The notes: a model not told the origin generated them from the letters alone. 64,000 bases of DNA from Haematobia irritans (GCF_050003625.1 NC_134400.1:65027011-65091010), one strand, 5' to 3'. Shown: positions 11,391 to 22,943, numbered from the stretch's first letter. Made by a program: numbers and translations.

Positions 11391-12434
11391 ATGGTTTTCC
11401 CGGAAAGCGAGTATTTCGACACGGATGACGGGAAGAGGATACCTCTTCCACGTATTAGGAGATATGATCACTTCCAGCTCGAATATACGGCGATCATTCA
11501 ACCTCACAAGGCTGGGCCATTCTCCAATATACTCCAAATACAATGACTTGGAAATTCACTACATGACAAAGAGGAAGCTGCGTTTGATAAGTCCTAACAA
11601 GGATACAATAAATAATATTGTTAGCGATTCAGGAATTCGACGTGAATGCTATGTATACATACCAATGGAGCTTTGTGAATCAAAGGCAATTGTAGAGATT
11701 CCAGCAGAAGACAACATTGATGAGGAATACATTTACAAAAAGGCAGTGGTCAAACACCGTGCTGAATACGGTCCTCTTCTTGGAGATATCTGTATAACGG
11801 AGGTCAAACGACTGACCAAACCTGATCCTGAGAAGGCGGACATACGCATAGATATTGACATGGTTGTTATTTGTGTAACCGGAAATAAACTTCCATCCCA
11901 CATAGCACTTGACAACATAATATTTCCTGTAAAACCGTTCATCGAACACGTAGTGCAATGTAGACGCTGTTGGAGATTCGGCCATACAACAAAAGTATGC
12001 CGTAGATATAAACAAATTTGCTCACGTTGTGGCGGATCTCACTCAGAACCGTGTGAATAGCCGTGGGGATAGCCAAATGTTTGAATTGTAAGGATTCTCA
12101 CGACTCCGCCTCCTTCGACTGCCCAATTCGCAAGGTTTTGCGCGAGCGGGCAAGGGTCAAAGCGGAGCAAAGAGTGCCAAGAAGAATCGTTACGATAGAT
12201 AGTACTCAGATACACAATACACGGAACGACAATTTCCAGTGCAATGACACCGATTTTCCACCAATTGGAGTCAAGAGACCAAAGCTAAAACCACGGAAAC
12301 GAACCAGAAAGCGACAAGGCACGGCATTAGAATCGGCCAACGAAGCCATTGAAACTAATGTTGATATATGCGAGGACGAATTTGATGCTACGCCTCAAAA
12401 CGGCACTAATACAACAATAGGTTATTGTCAATAA
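11391..12434 (+). pseudogene. LINE-C ORF1 (gag-like, zinc knuckles)
   Basis: Nucleic-acid-binding ORF1 of LINE-C. I place the start at ATG 11391 (MVFPESEYFDTDDGKR). That frame is lost near 11530, and the protein continues in the frame open from 11425 (DLEIHYMTKRKLRL...). Near the C-terminus are zinc knuckles CRRCWRFGHTTKVC, CSRCGGSHSEPC and CLNCKDSHDSASFDC, a three-CCHC pattern typical of I-element ORF1. A stop at 12058-12060 and a frame change separate the second and third knuckles. A basic tail (RPKLKPRKRTRKRQ) follows. A further ORF at 12425-12757 (acidic, no domain seen) fills the gap up to ORF2. The gene is broken. Confidence 0.8.
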
Positions 12435-15400
12435 GCCATAAATTATATGATTTGTCCACAAACGCAAACGATACAACTGACAACAGTTTATCGAATTCAC
12501 AAAATATTAATGATACCGATGAAGATACGTCTCCAGCAGATGATATCATAATCGACACAATGGCAGCTGACCTCATAGCTGGTCAGATGGCAATAGTCGA
12601 TGACACCAATCACAAAAGTGAGACCCTGAAAACCAAAATATGTAACAAACAAGATCCCTTTCAAAAATTCCAACAATCTGTTCCTGTAGAAGAAAATTAC
12701 CAAATACCTGACAATGATCACGATACACGCTTTAACCAATTTAAAAACAAATATTAAGTATGAAACTATTACAAATTAATCTCACCAGTATCAGGAACAA
12801 GAAAGCACAACTTATGGAATTTTTGAGGGAACATAACATAGACATTGCTTGTCTTTCAGAGACTTTTTTGAATCCAGATGAAACTTTCAATATACCCGGA
12901 TATGACATTATTAGATACGATAGAGCCACATATGGTGGAAGTGTTGCCATTCTAATACGAGGCGCTTTGAAATACAAGAAGTTAACAGTAAGACCATCGA
13001 ATACAAGATTGGAGCTTGCTGCATGTACCGTGGATACAAATTTGGGCAGTATAACAATAAGCTCATTGTACATTCCACCATCTGCATCTTTCACCAGAAG
13101 CGATTTAAATTATGTATTACAATTAGCTCCAAATAATGGTCACTATATAATATGTGGAGACTTTAACTGCCACCACCAAATATGGGGAAACGATTCATGC
13201 GACGAAAAAGGACAGATCATGATGGATTTTATAGAGGATAATGGTATTGTTTTGTTGAATGATGGATCGAAGACTTTTTTTGGGTGTGCTAATCCAACTG
13301 CTATAGATTTGACATTATGCGATCCAGCCCTGGCATTAACCGCATCTTGGTCAGCTATGAATGAAACTTTGGGTAGCGGACACTGTATTCTGAAGACGTC
13401 ATTTCAATTGAGACCCACAGTGTATCAGAAGATTGCTTACGGTGTTCCTCGTATTATTTCTAAGGGCGCTCTAAATAAAGGTGCGTGGGAGATATTACAG
13501 AGTGAGTCATTTAATGCTGCGTATCAAAGTGAAAAATTTGATGTGTTTTCCAAACTTTTCTATGAAAAGTTTATGAAAAAGACAAATATAAAGTCACATA
13601 CTGATACACCATGGTGGAATCTGAATTGTAAAAAGGCAAAGGCCAAACAGATTAAGGCGATATCCGAATTTAGAAAGCAGCCATCTAGAGAGAATTTCAT
13701 TAGATACACTACATGTAAGAAAGAATATTTCTATATAATTAAATCGGAAAAGCGACGTGGATGGAAATTGACGTGTGAAGGTATCGACAGTGAAATAACA
13801 CCTAGTGAGCTCTGGAAGATTGTGAAGCGGTTTAGAGGTATAAATATACCTAAGCCGCCATCTATTCCTGAATCCTGTATTGAGCCCTTCTGTGATATTT
13901 TGGCTGGCCCGCAAGGACCTATACCTATAATACCTGAAAGTGAACAGACAGCATTGGAGGGAGACTTTGTGTTGTCAGAACTTGAAATGGCTATTTCGTC
14001 TTCCAAAGACACATCTCCAGGTCTTGATGGAATCCGCAACGGCCACATCAAGGAATTTGATAACAGGGTCAAGGTGGCATTACTTTAGATGTTTAATAGT
14101 GTATGGAGAAGCAAATGCATTCCTAATTCATGGATGAAATATAAGATAACACCAATACATAAAAAAGGTAAACCACATGACCGAGAAAATGATTTGTCAT
14201 AGAATCGAACATTATCTTGAATCGGAAATGAAAATTAGCAACTCGCAATTTGGCTTCAGACGTGGCAGATCAACACAAGATAATGTTATCACGCTATGGT
14301 CAGCTGCTCAATGCGCCCGAAAAGAGGGAAAGTATACTACATGTCTATTTCTAGATATAAAAAGTGCGTTTGAAAACGTAAATATTGAACAGCTGATTTT
14401 GAAATATAGAGCACTCGGTGTTGGTGGCCACACTTGTGATGTACTTTACAACATGCTACGATTCAAGGATTTATTAATAGAAAGAGATGGTAAGTCCTAT
14501 TATAGAAGATCATTTACGGGGACGCCGCAGGGTTCGGTGATAAGTCCCCTGAGCTTCAATATTTATATTAACGACCTATTCTACGATCTGGATGTGGAAA
14601 TACTGGGCTACGCGGACGACGTGTCCATTTTTTACTCTGACATATCGCTTGATAGGAGCATTGAGAAGATTCAAAATGCCATTAACATCCTTGAGAGGAG
14701 ATTAGATGACATACAACTCTCGCTATCCGCCAACAAGTCAAAGGCTATGATCATTACAACTGGTAAAAAAAAGTTGAACCCCACATGTCCACGATTATCG
14801 ATCGGGGGATCCACAGTAGAATATACAGACAAGTTCTGTTTTCTAGGATTCATCTTGGATTCTCATATGAACACAGACAAACACATACGATATGTTAAAC
14901 GGAATTGTTTTGCGTTCATGAATATATTGCAAGCACTTTGTTGTGTTACTTGGGGGGCAGACCCCCCTAAATTTGTTATTGCTCTACAAAGGGGTCGTAA
15001 GACCTAGAATTGAATATATGGCCCCATTATTATTAGAATGTTCTGCTTCGAGTCTATTGGTGCTGCAGAGAATCCAATTTCGAGCTGCAAGAATAGCTTT
15101 GGGCGCGTTAATCTCCACTCACACACTTGCATTGGAGCATGAGGCAAATCTCATGCCCTTACCGGAGAGATTCAGATTTCTCGCAAATAACTACATAAAC
15201 AAGATAATTTCTAATATAAATCATCCAGCAAGGAAATATATAACCCATTTCATAGATAGTCGTTTCTCTGGATCTAAATTTATATCTGAATATGCGGAGA
15301 AAACACGCACATTCCACACTGAGGAGTACAAGTTGCCCAGACATCAACACTCTTTTGGGAGCATTATATACAGACCAACAGTACATTTTTTGGATACTCG

Positions 15401-15548
15401 TAAAGATGACATAAACCCAAGTGTTGTGCTGACAAAATTCAACTGCCTGATGAATAATAAATGGAAACATTTTACCAGAATTTACACGCATGGAGCCAAA
15501 AATATGGATAGGACCAGTTTTGCCTTTTGGACACCAGATATGGACATA

Positions 15549-16481
15549 AAGGGTGATTTGTTAAGAGCTTGATAACTTTTTTTTTTTAAAAAACGCATAA
15601 AATTTGCAAAATCTCATCGGTTCTTTATTTGAAACGTTAGATTGGTCCATGACATTTACTTTTTGAAGATAATTTCATTTAAATGTTGACCGCGGCTGCG
15701 TCTTAGGTGGTCCATTCGGAAAGTCCAATTTTGGGCAACTTTTTCGAGCATTTCGGCCGGAATAGCCCGAATTTCTTCGGAAATGTTGTCTTCCAAAGCT
15801 GGAATAGTTGCTGGCTTATTTCTGTAGACTTTAGACTTGACGTAGCCCCACCAAAAATAGTCTAAAGGCGTCAAATCGCATGATCTTGGTGGCCAACTTA
15901 CCGGTCCATTTCTTGAGATGAATTGTTCTCCGAAGTTTTCCCTCAAAATGGCCATAGAATCGCGAGCTGTGTGGCATGTAGCGCCATCTTGTTGAAACCA
16001 CATGTCAACCAAGTTCAGTTCTTCCATTTTTGGCAACAAAAAGTTTGTTAGCATCGAACGATAGCGATCGCCATTCACCGTAACGTTGCGTCCAACAGCA
16101 TCTTTGAAAAAATACGGTCCAATGATTCCACCAGCGTACAAACCACACCAAACAGTGCATTTTTCGGGATGCATGGGCAGTTCTTGAACGGCTTCTGGTT
16201 GCTCTTCACTCCAAATGCGGCAATTTAGCTTATTTACGTAGCCATTCAACCAGAAATGAGCCTCATCGCTGAACAAAATTTGTCGATAAAAAAGCGGATT
16301 TTCTGCCGCTGATTTTGGTAATAAAATTCAATGATTTGCAAGCGTTGCTCGTTAGTAAGTCTATTCATGATGAAATGTCAAAGCATACTGAGCATCTTTC
16401 TCTTTGACACCATGTCTGAAATCCCACGTGATCTGTCAAATACTAATGCATGAAAATCCTAACCTCAAAAGAATCACCCTT
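15549..16481 (-). mobile_element. Mariner/Tc1-like element copy 1 (933 bp, internally deleted)
   Basis: Inverted ends aagggtgatt at 15549 and aatcaccctt ending at 16481, flanked by TA (15547-15548 and 16482-16483). It sits inside LINE-C ORF2 and its excision restores that frame. An internal deletion removes the N-terminal half of the transposase. The breakpoint sequence next to aatcag is almost the same as in copy 2, so the deleted form has itself transposed. Confidence 0.95.
15656..16276 (-). pseudogene. Mariner transposase catalytic-half remnant (copy 1)
   Basis: 206 residues of a Tc1/mariner-superfamily DDE/D transposase catalytic domain. First Asp in FSDEAHFWLNGYVNK, second in WFQQDGATCHTA, third in WPPRSCDLTPLDYFWWG. 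I count 36 residues between the second and third Asp. The C-terminus HLNEIIFKK is complete. The N-terminal helix-turn-helix region is missing: ATG near 16367 reads MNRLTNEQRLQIIEFYYQNQ and is followed directly by the deletion, after which the catalytic frame is open. It cannot encode a complete transposase, but the ends could be mobilised in trans. Confidence 0.9.
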
Positions 16482-17430
16482 TAGAAGCATCCTTTTCATT
16501 ACACCCAATATGTACAATTTACTCAGCAGAGGCACAGGCCATAATAGAATCTCTTAAATTCATAAAAGCTAGTGATTTGGACAGATACATTATTATTTCA
16601 GATAGTAAGTCTGTTCTAATGGCTTTAAGTTCATTTGGAAACAACAGAACACATCCTTACATTTGGATTATAAGAGAACTGCTATATGAACTTGATCTGG
16701 AAGGCTATACTGTTCATTTTCTATGGGTTCCCAGTCACACAGGAATTCCAGGAAATGAACACGCGGATTATCTGGCTGTAAACCATACAGACACATTACA
16801 TTATCCGGCGATACCCTATATGGACATTAAATCATATGATAAGAACAAATCTTTAAGATCTTGGCAGCAGAAATGGAACGAGAGTCCATTCGGACGCCGT
16901 CTCTATTCATTATCTAGAACTGTTAATACAACACCTTGGTTCCGAAACCGAAAACTGCCTAGGGAGGTGATTACACTAATATGCAGAGTCAGATTTGGTC
17001 ATACTTGCGCCAAGGCACATTTGTTTAGAGTGAATATGACAGACAGCAGTGCATGTGAATGCGGATCAACGCAAACCATCGACCATCTCACATTTGAATG
17101 TCCCAGCATGAGTCTTACATCAAGAGATTTCCTGATTAGGAAACTTCGCAATGCTGGTATCAGACAACTCAATTGCATAGAAATATTGAAGAAGGATGAC
17201 CAAAATAGCTATGTAGCACTTCATAAATTATTCAAATGCTCAGACAAGATACTGTAATTTCAAAACAACAATCAGATATTCCCACAACTTTTAATAATAC
17301 CCACAACTAAAACCCAGGAAAGGTGGCATCATAGATCTGGTGTCTCAGCCACCTTTTACTACAATTCATATGTGCTGAACACATATGAAACAGAAGAAGA
17401 AGAAGAAGAAGAAACGAACTTAGTACTAAG

Positions 17431-17960
17431 CATTAGGTATGAAAACGACTTTTGATTCCCTCCACTTTCCTGGAATATATGCTAAGTTGATACATCCTAT
17501 ATATATCGCCGACAACCAGGGGATAATTCTGTCAGCCACCGCTTGTACTTCCGCCGGAATAATTCCATCAGGTCCGGGGGATTTGAATGATCCAAAGCTA
17601 TTTAACGCCCATTTTATTCTAGATTCCGATACAATTTCCTCGATAGGAAATGACCGCTGAGCCACTGAGGCACCGCCAGTACATGGTTCAACCGTCTGAT
17701 TTCCGGGAAAATGTGTGTCCAATAGTACCTCCAGCGTCTCCTCCTTATCATGTCCCATGTAGACCGAAGATACCCAATATTTGCATTTGGTTATTTCTGA
17801 ACTGACAACGACAGTGTCTGTATTGCACATTGAAGGAAGCAGAAACAAGTTGAGCTCGTTTTTACCAATTATACAGGCTCGATTTACATCATTACCAGTA
17901 TACTGCAATAGTTTGAACCCCGGAGTACTTAATTCACATATTTTGTTTCTGTATGTCTAT
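17431..17960 (-). pseudogene. LINE-D ORF2, EN/linker/RT fragment with internal deletion
   Basis: Homologous to LINE-G ORF2 N-terminal parts: MQYTGNDVNRACIIGKNELN and YWVSSVYMGHD (endonuclease) jump directly to KEETLEVLLDTHFPGNQT and SPGPDGIIPAE (linker and RT start), so about 250 residues are missing. The fragment ends at VVFIPNA, where LINE-C is inserted. The upstream 5' start of ORF2 (to about 17960-18010) overlaps the end of ORF1, as in LINE-G. Non-functional. Confidence 0.85.
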
Positions 17961-18194
17961 GTCCCATTCACCAGGAGAACTTTTAAGGCAGCACATGCAG
18001 CCTTACAATTGTGAAGATTTATCTGGAGGATCCGTAGGACCATCGAGATTTTCAACAACCGTCACATCAGCCGTTTCAATCGAGTCATCAAGAATGTCCT
18101 CTTCAGAGATCTCGGTGACTCTCGCAATAACCATAGGTTCAACTTTGGTGAGTTTTGAGGCAGTAGAAACCTCCTCTCGCATACGGTGTCTATC

Positions 18195-18991
18195 CCCTGC
18201 CAACATTTTTTGAATTTGGGGGAGCTTCTGAGAAACCCCACTACGTCGAAAACAGTCGTATAGATATCCAAAACTCCTCGGAAAAGCGCCGTCACTATTG
18301 AGAAGTTGTACCACGCCAAGTTACTACAAAAAAGTATCGCATGAGTGCAATTATTAGGTGCCCTTCTGGATACATTTAGAAGGACGCCAATAAGAGCCTC
18401 TTCAAAAAAGCAGACAAAGTGCATTTTAAGATAGTTGTAAAAGAATCATTGTGGTCAAGTGAAACACGATTATTTAGATGTTTATTAATTTTATTAAACA
18501 TTTATAAATTCTCATAAATATAACATTTATACGACTATCACATCACATTTAACATATTTTTACACATTAATAAAAGATTGATGTTGAGTTACAAGGTGCA
18601 AGTTACATGTTGTAGCGTCTATCAGTCAGTACTTTTAGTCCCAATGGAGGCAGCGTGTGTGGAAAAATATTTGAAAAACTATCACTTTATTCCATTTGGA
18701 AAGTCAAAAATTGTTCACCAATATGCCTTTCACAATTTTAAGCGAAATAACTATGTTTTCAGCACTTCATAACTATGTTTTCAGCACTTTTTATTTAAAT
18801 AAATTATAAGAAGCTAGTTGCGCTTGGTGTTTCACAAAATATAAAATGGCTCTTGTAACAGTAGTGATGGCAAAATACTTTCATGCGAATAGTGATGGCA
18901 AAATACTATTACAGTTGGCGATTGTTGCAGTGTCACTTACGAGTCTGTGGTAGCGATGAGGATGAAATGGAACTTTGAAATGCTGGCAGGG
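18195..18991 (-). mobile_element. MITE family K, copy K3
   Basis: 797 bp with ends ccctgccaacatttt and aaatgctggcaggg, inserted in LINE-D ORF1. Comparison with the uninterrupted LINE-G sequence near 35210 (ctatccatgtct) shows duplication of only tc (18193-18194 and 18992-18993). Orientation as K2. Confidence 0.9.
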
Positions 18992-19107
18992 TCCATGTCT
19001 GCATCTTTGGTATCTCCCTCGACTTTGCAAGAGGATCCGCTTATTTCTGATTCAGACAGAGGCTTGTCGATTTCCGAATCCTTTAGCTGATCGTTTTTAT
19101 ATACCTT

Positions 19108-19169
19108 AAAGGTTAAAGTGGCAGCCCGATTAAGGTTCAGGCTCACTTAGGCTATTCAGTCCATTGTGA
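19108..19169 (-). mobile_element. 62-bp 3'-tail-only insertion of the LOA-like LINE/SINE
   Basis: Only the last 62 bp of the LINE tail (cacaatggactgaatagcct ... ggctgccactttaacc on the minus strand) is inserted in LINE-D ORF1. The 13-bp duplication ttttatatacctt flanks it at 19095-19107 and 19170-19182. This is an extreme 5' truncation, as expected from target-primed reverse transcription. Confidence 0.9.
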
Positions 19170-20186
19170 TTTTATATACCTTCATTTGTATATAATGAAA
19201 GCCATAACATACACGGCCCTGAGACTTTGCTAGATGTGGCAAAGACTGAGTGTTCAATATAAACACTGCATGTCGTCTTGGTCCATCCACTTCATCCAAA
19301 CGGCCAACCTTCCAATCAGCTGTTGGAAGATCTGGATTGCATTGTTTCAGTCTATGTAAAATAGATTCAGGGTCAGGAGGGTTTGCAGGTATCCACGCAT
19401 GTGCTCTAGGTCTAGCCGGTATTTCTTTCTTCTCGACTAACTCTAGAGCAGCTACTTCCCAAACTTCACCAATTAGCATCAGAGCAGCTTTAAAACATTC
19501 TATAGACCTCTGGTCCTCAAATGCGACTAGCTTAAATCGTCCTTGATACCAACCAGCCTCTTGCTGTCGAGGATCTGGGTCGGGAAACTTTTCCAGCAGC
19601 TGTGAGTAGACGCCAAACAAAGCATTCTCAATTTCCCCCCATTTTTGCATTGGAACCATACCTCCAATGCTCCTTTATTAATGATAGCCATCACAAGGCT
19701 GTCTTTAGCAACTGAGGCAAACGATCTTTGATCCCTTTTGGAGGATGGCAGCTCATCCGGTGATTGTTCCCTTTTTCCAGCCTCAAGAATTCCTTGAGCC
19801 CATTTTAAGGAATCGCTTTGTTTAGCCGACAACGTGCTTGGGTCGATTGATCCTACTTTCTTTAGGATAAACAAAGCATTTCTGCGTTCCTTGAATCTCT
19901 TTCGTGAGGGATTACCTCCTTTTGATGCCGTTACCTTGGATAAGGTTCGACTTGTCAAAGTGTCGCCACCTGTCGACCCGTCTACAGGTCGAATAATTGG
20001 GCCTAACTCTTGGTCATTGCCCAAATTTATAACTCCAGTCGATACCCGTCTACTGGGCCCTGAAGTTAGCAACCCACTGGATGTCTTTGAATGTCGCCGC
20101 ATGGTGGCATAATATCCCACCACACTTGAAATTCGTAGTAGGTACTTATTACGATGATTTTATCCGCTACTAAAAAACACGTCCAT

Positions 20187-20409
20187 TTGACATCAAGTTG
20201 TTGCACATAGAGTTTCATTTCAACTGCTAAGGCATGTGCAATTCGTACTGTTGAGAGCCTAGTTACTGGCGAAAATGTTTCCGTATAATTCACGCCATAT
20301 TTTTGGCTACACCCTTTAGCAACTAGTCTTGATTTATATATTTCTATTTCACCATCCTTGTTTCTTTTTATACTGAAACCCCATTTACTTTTGATTGTCG
20401 GCGTATTAT
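20187..20409 (-). pseudogene. Copia reverse transcriptase fragment
   Basis: Minus-strand Ty1/Copia RT start: KSKWGFSIKRNKDGEIEIYK, SRLVAKGCSQKYGVNYTETF, SPVTRLSTVRIAHALAVEM and YVQQLDVK. The frame is open to the LDVK block, where LINE-D begins; the YVDD-bearing part is not in the window. On its 5' side the reading joins the integrase C-terminal region at 25209 once LINE-E and its target duplication are removed. Confidence 0.95.
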
Positions 20410-20419
20410 TTGGTTTGTC

Positions 20420-22335
20420 CTGTAGACGGGTCGACAGGTGGCGACAATTTGACAAGTCGAACCTTTTCCAAGGTAACGGCATCAAAAGGAGGTAATCCCT
20501 CACGAAAGATATTCAAGGAACGCAGAAATGCTTTGTTTATCCTAAAGAAATTAGGATCAATCGACCCAAGCACGTTGTCGGCTAAACAAAGCGATTCCTT
20601 AAAATGGGCTCAAGGAATTCTTGAGGCTGGAAAAAGGGAACGATCACCGGATGAGCTGCCATCCTCCAGAAGGGATCAACGATCGTTTGCCTCAGTTGCT
20701 AAAGACAGCTTTGTGATGGCTATCATAAATAAAGGAGCATTGGACGGTATGGTTCCAAAGCAAAAATGGGGGGAAATTGAGAATGCTTTGTCTGGCGTCT
20801 ACTCACAGGTGCTGGAAAAGTTTCCCGGCCCAGATCCTCGACACCAAGAGGCTGGTTGGTATCAAGGACGATTTAAGCTAGTCGCATTTGAGGACCAGAG
20901 GTCTATAGAATGTTTTAAAGCTGCTCTGATACTAATTGGTGAAGTTTGGGAAGTAGCTGCTCTAGAGTTAGTCGAGAAGAAAGAAATACCGGCTAGACCA
21001 AGAGCACATGCGTGGATACCTGCAAACCCTTCTGACCCTGAATCTATTTTAAATAGGCTGAAACGATGCAATCCAGATCTTCCAACAGCTGATTGGAAGG
21101 TTGGCCGTTTGGATGAAGTGGATGGACCAAGACGGCATACAGTGTTTATATTGAACACTCAGTCTTTGCCACATCTAGCAAAGTCTCTGGGCCGTGTATG
21201 TTATGGGTTTCATTATATCCAAATGAAGGTGTATAAAAACGATCAGCTAAAGGATTCAGAAATGGACAAGTATACTGGTAATGATGTAAATCGAGCCTGT
21301 ATAATTGCTAAAAACGAGCTTAACTTGTTTCTACTTCCTTCAATGTGCAATGCGGACACTGTCGTTGCCAATTTAGAAATAGCCAAATGCAAATATTGGG
21401 TATCTTCGGTCTACATGGGACATGACAGGGAGATGCCTACATGTGCCGTTAACACCTTAGTTGAGGTGTCACTGAAAACAAAGACGAAACTCATTATGGG
21501 ATGCGATGCGAATGCGCATCATAGTATATGGGGAAGTAGTGATACTAATGCAAGGGGAGAGTCGCTAATAGAGTTTATTTTGCGTACTAATCTGGTAGTT
21601 TGCAACAAGGGAGATGCCCCAACCTTTGTCACTAAAAACAGGCAAGAGGTTTTGGACATCACCTTGGCCTCGCAAGAACTGAATGAAATGATATCTGAGT
21701 GACATGTTTTAAGTGAACACAGCTTCTTAGATCATCGCTACATCAGTTTCAAATTTGATGTTCATACCACCAAGACCATATTTCCGCCAAATGTTAGGAA
21801 AGCTGACTGGAATAGGTATAGGGAATCGTTCAATATGATGATACCGGAAATACCAGAGACAAATATGAGCACTGTGCAAGTTATCGAACACGCAGTGGAG
21901 AGGATTACTAAGGCCTTCAACATCTCACTGAAAGCTGCATGCCCTAAAGGGATGCCAAGGGGGAAAAATCGACCACCATGGTGGTCTACGGAGTTAGGTA
22001 ATATGAGGAAATCGTGCAGGAAGCTCTTTAATAAAGCAAAGTCCACCAGAGCTCCTGTGGATTGGGACGCTTACAAGAAGAATCTGAGAGGATACAAGCG
22101 AGAACTGAGAAAGGCTCAGCATAACTCTTGGAATGATTACTGCAGCAGCATTGAGAATACGTCCGAGGCTTCCAGACTACGGAAGGTGCCAGCATCCACG
22201 AGCTCCGCTCCAGGTTTCATTAAAACATCGGAGGGCAATTGGACAACGTCCAGTGAGGAGACGCTGGAGGTACTATTGGACACACATTTTCCCGGAAATC
22301 AGACGGTTGAACCATTGTATCAGAATCTAGAATAA
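20420..22335 (+). pseudogene. LINE-E ORF1 fused to ORF2 endonuclease, broken downstream
   Basis: ORF1 residues from the TGGDNLTSRTFSKVTASKGG region run to DQLKDSEMDK and then read directly, in frame, into YTGNDVNRACIIAKNELN of the ORF2 endonuclease, with the intervening ORF1 tail and ORF2 start deleted. The joined frame is open to a stop at 21700-21702 (TGG to TGA relative to LINE-G, after LNEMISE). The frame then resumes to about 22310 (VEPLYQ), where another deletion breaks it. Endonuclease motifs MGCDANAHHSIWGSS and the SDH-type block (here LDHRYISF, first residue changed) are present. The fusion is a deletion product; I see no reason to assume it is functional. Confidence 0.85.
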
Positions 22336-22510
22336 AATGGGCGTTAAATAGCTTTGGATCATTCAAATCCCCCGGACCTGATGGAATTACTCCGGCGGGG
22401 TTAAAAGCTGACAGAATTATCCCCTGGTTGTCGGCGATATATATAGGATGTATCAACTTAGCATATATTCCACGAAAGTGGAGAGAATCAAAAGTCGTTT
22501 TCATACCTAA

Positions 22511-22940
22511 AGGCCGGTACTCTGTTCGGTTTTCGCGTTGAAACTCCATACAAAATTAAAAAATGCGAAAAACTACCGAAATTTTTCCATTTGTGGTACT
22601 TTGTTTTTTCGAGTTGAAAAACTGACGTTTATAGCATGGCGCCATTTGCAATGTGAATTAAGAAATAATTTATTTATTAAAACTATTTGTGTGGGTTTAT
22701 AACACAAACACGGATTATATTTTTGTTCCGAAACTATACAAAGGATCAAAGGAGTAGCAGATCAATTGCCCAAGGAAAATAAAATGTTTATTTTGTAATA
22801 ACAAGCAGCAACCACCAACTTAATTCAATATCGCTCCCTGTAAAATAGCGCTCCAAGTTACCTAAATAAACACCGCTTTCTATGTGCGAAATAATGGTTT
22901 CTATAAAAGTTTTTCGCAAGAATGAACATAGTGCCGGCCT
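22511..22940. mobile_element. PIF/Harbinger-type MITE H2
   Basis: 430 bp with inverted ends aggccggtactctgttc and gaacatagtgccggcct (two mismatches), flanked by TAA at 22508-22510 and 22941-22943. It sits in LINE-E ORF2 between VVFIP and the KAGKASHS block, and other family copies give the empty site. The TAA duplication fits PIF/Harbinger. There is no coding region. Confidence 0.85.
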
Positions 22941-22943
22941 TAA

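Larger units (their letters stand above)
12760..17257 (+). pseudogene. LINE-C ORF2: endonuclease, RT, RNase H, split by mariner 1
   Basis: The start at 12760 gives MKLLQINLTSIRNKKAQLME, a LINE endonuclease N-terminus, followed by CLSETFLNP, SSLYIPPSASF, YIICGDFNCHHQIWG and LGSGHCIL. The frame stops at 14088. A deletion removes the block between PIHKKGKP and MTEKMICHRIEHYLE. RT continues at 14177 with FGFRRGRSTQDNVITL, FLDIKSAFENVN, TPQGSVISPLSFNIYIND and YADDVSIF. A frameshift near 14960 leads into the connection domain (14943-15548). After mariner 1 the frame resumes at 16482 with RNase H motifs SAEAQAI, ISDSKSVLMA and FLWVPSHTGIPGNEHADYLA. The stop is at 17257. Active-site residues survive, but the reading frame does not. 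Confidence 0.9.
11078..17420 (+). mobile_element. LINE-C, I-clade-like non-LTR retrotransposon, (GAA)n tail
   Basis: Plus-strand LINE flanked by the 10-bp duplication tagtactaag at 11068-11077 and 17421-17430. Without mariner 1 it is about 5.4 kb. Layout: 5' UTR of about 310 bp, ORF1 with CCHC knuckles, ORF2 with EN-RT-RNase H, then a 3' UTR ending in GAA repeats at about 17392-17413. Removing it rejoins LINE-D. ORF1 with three zinc knuckles plus an RNase H fits the I clade (family knowledge); the exact family is not named. Confidence 0.88.
17990..20112 (-). pseudogene. LINE-D ORF1, split by K3 and a 62-bp LINE tail
   Basis: Minus-strand ORF1 matching the intact 409-residue ORF1 at 35025-36254. 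The start near 20102 gives the RRHSKTSSGLLTSGPSRRVS region, followed by the basic block NPSRKRFKERRNALFILKK and the conserved WYQGRFKLVAFEDQRSIECF and RPRAHAWIPANPPDPESIL domain. The frame breaks near 19660. It is interrupted at 19107 by a tail-only LINE insertion and at 18992 by K3. The acidic C-terminus (ISEEDILDDSIETADVTV) ends near 18010. The missing pieces are all explained by insertions or small indels. Confidence 0.85.
9959..20186 (-). mobile_element. LINE-D, degraded LOA/I-type LINE hosting other elements
   Basis: Minus-strand member of the LINE family whose intact copy is LINE-G. The 5' UTR and ORF1 lie at about 17960-20186, ORF2 EN/RT pieces at 17431-17960, and RT/RNase H pieces at 9959-11067. 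Its 3' end is missing: homology stops at gagagatttgcgg near 9959. Its 5' end abuts the Copia RT scrap at 20187. It contains LINE-C (11078-17420), K3 (18195-18991) and a tail-only insertion (19108-19169). Confidence 0.85.
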
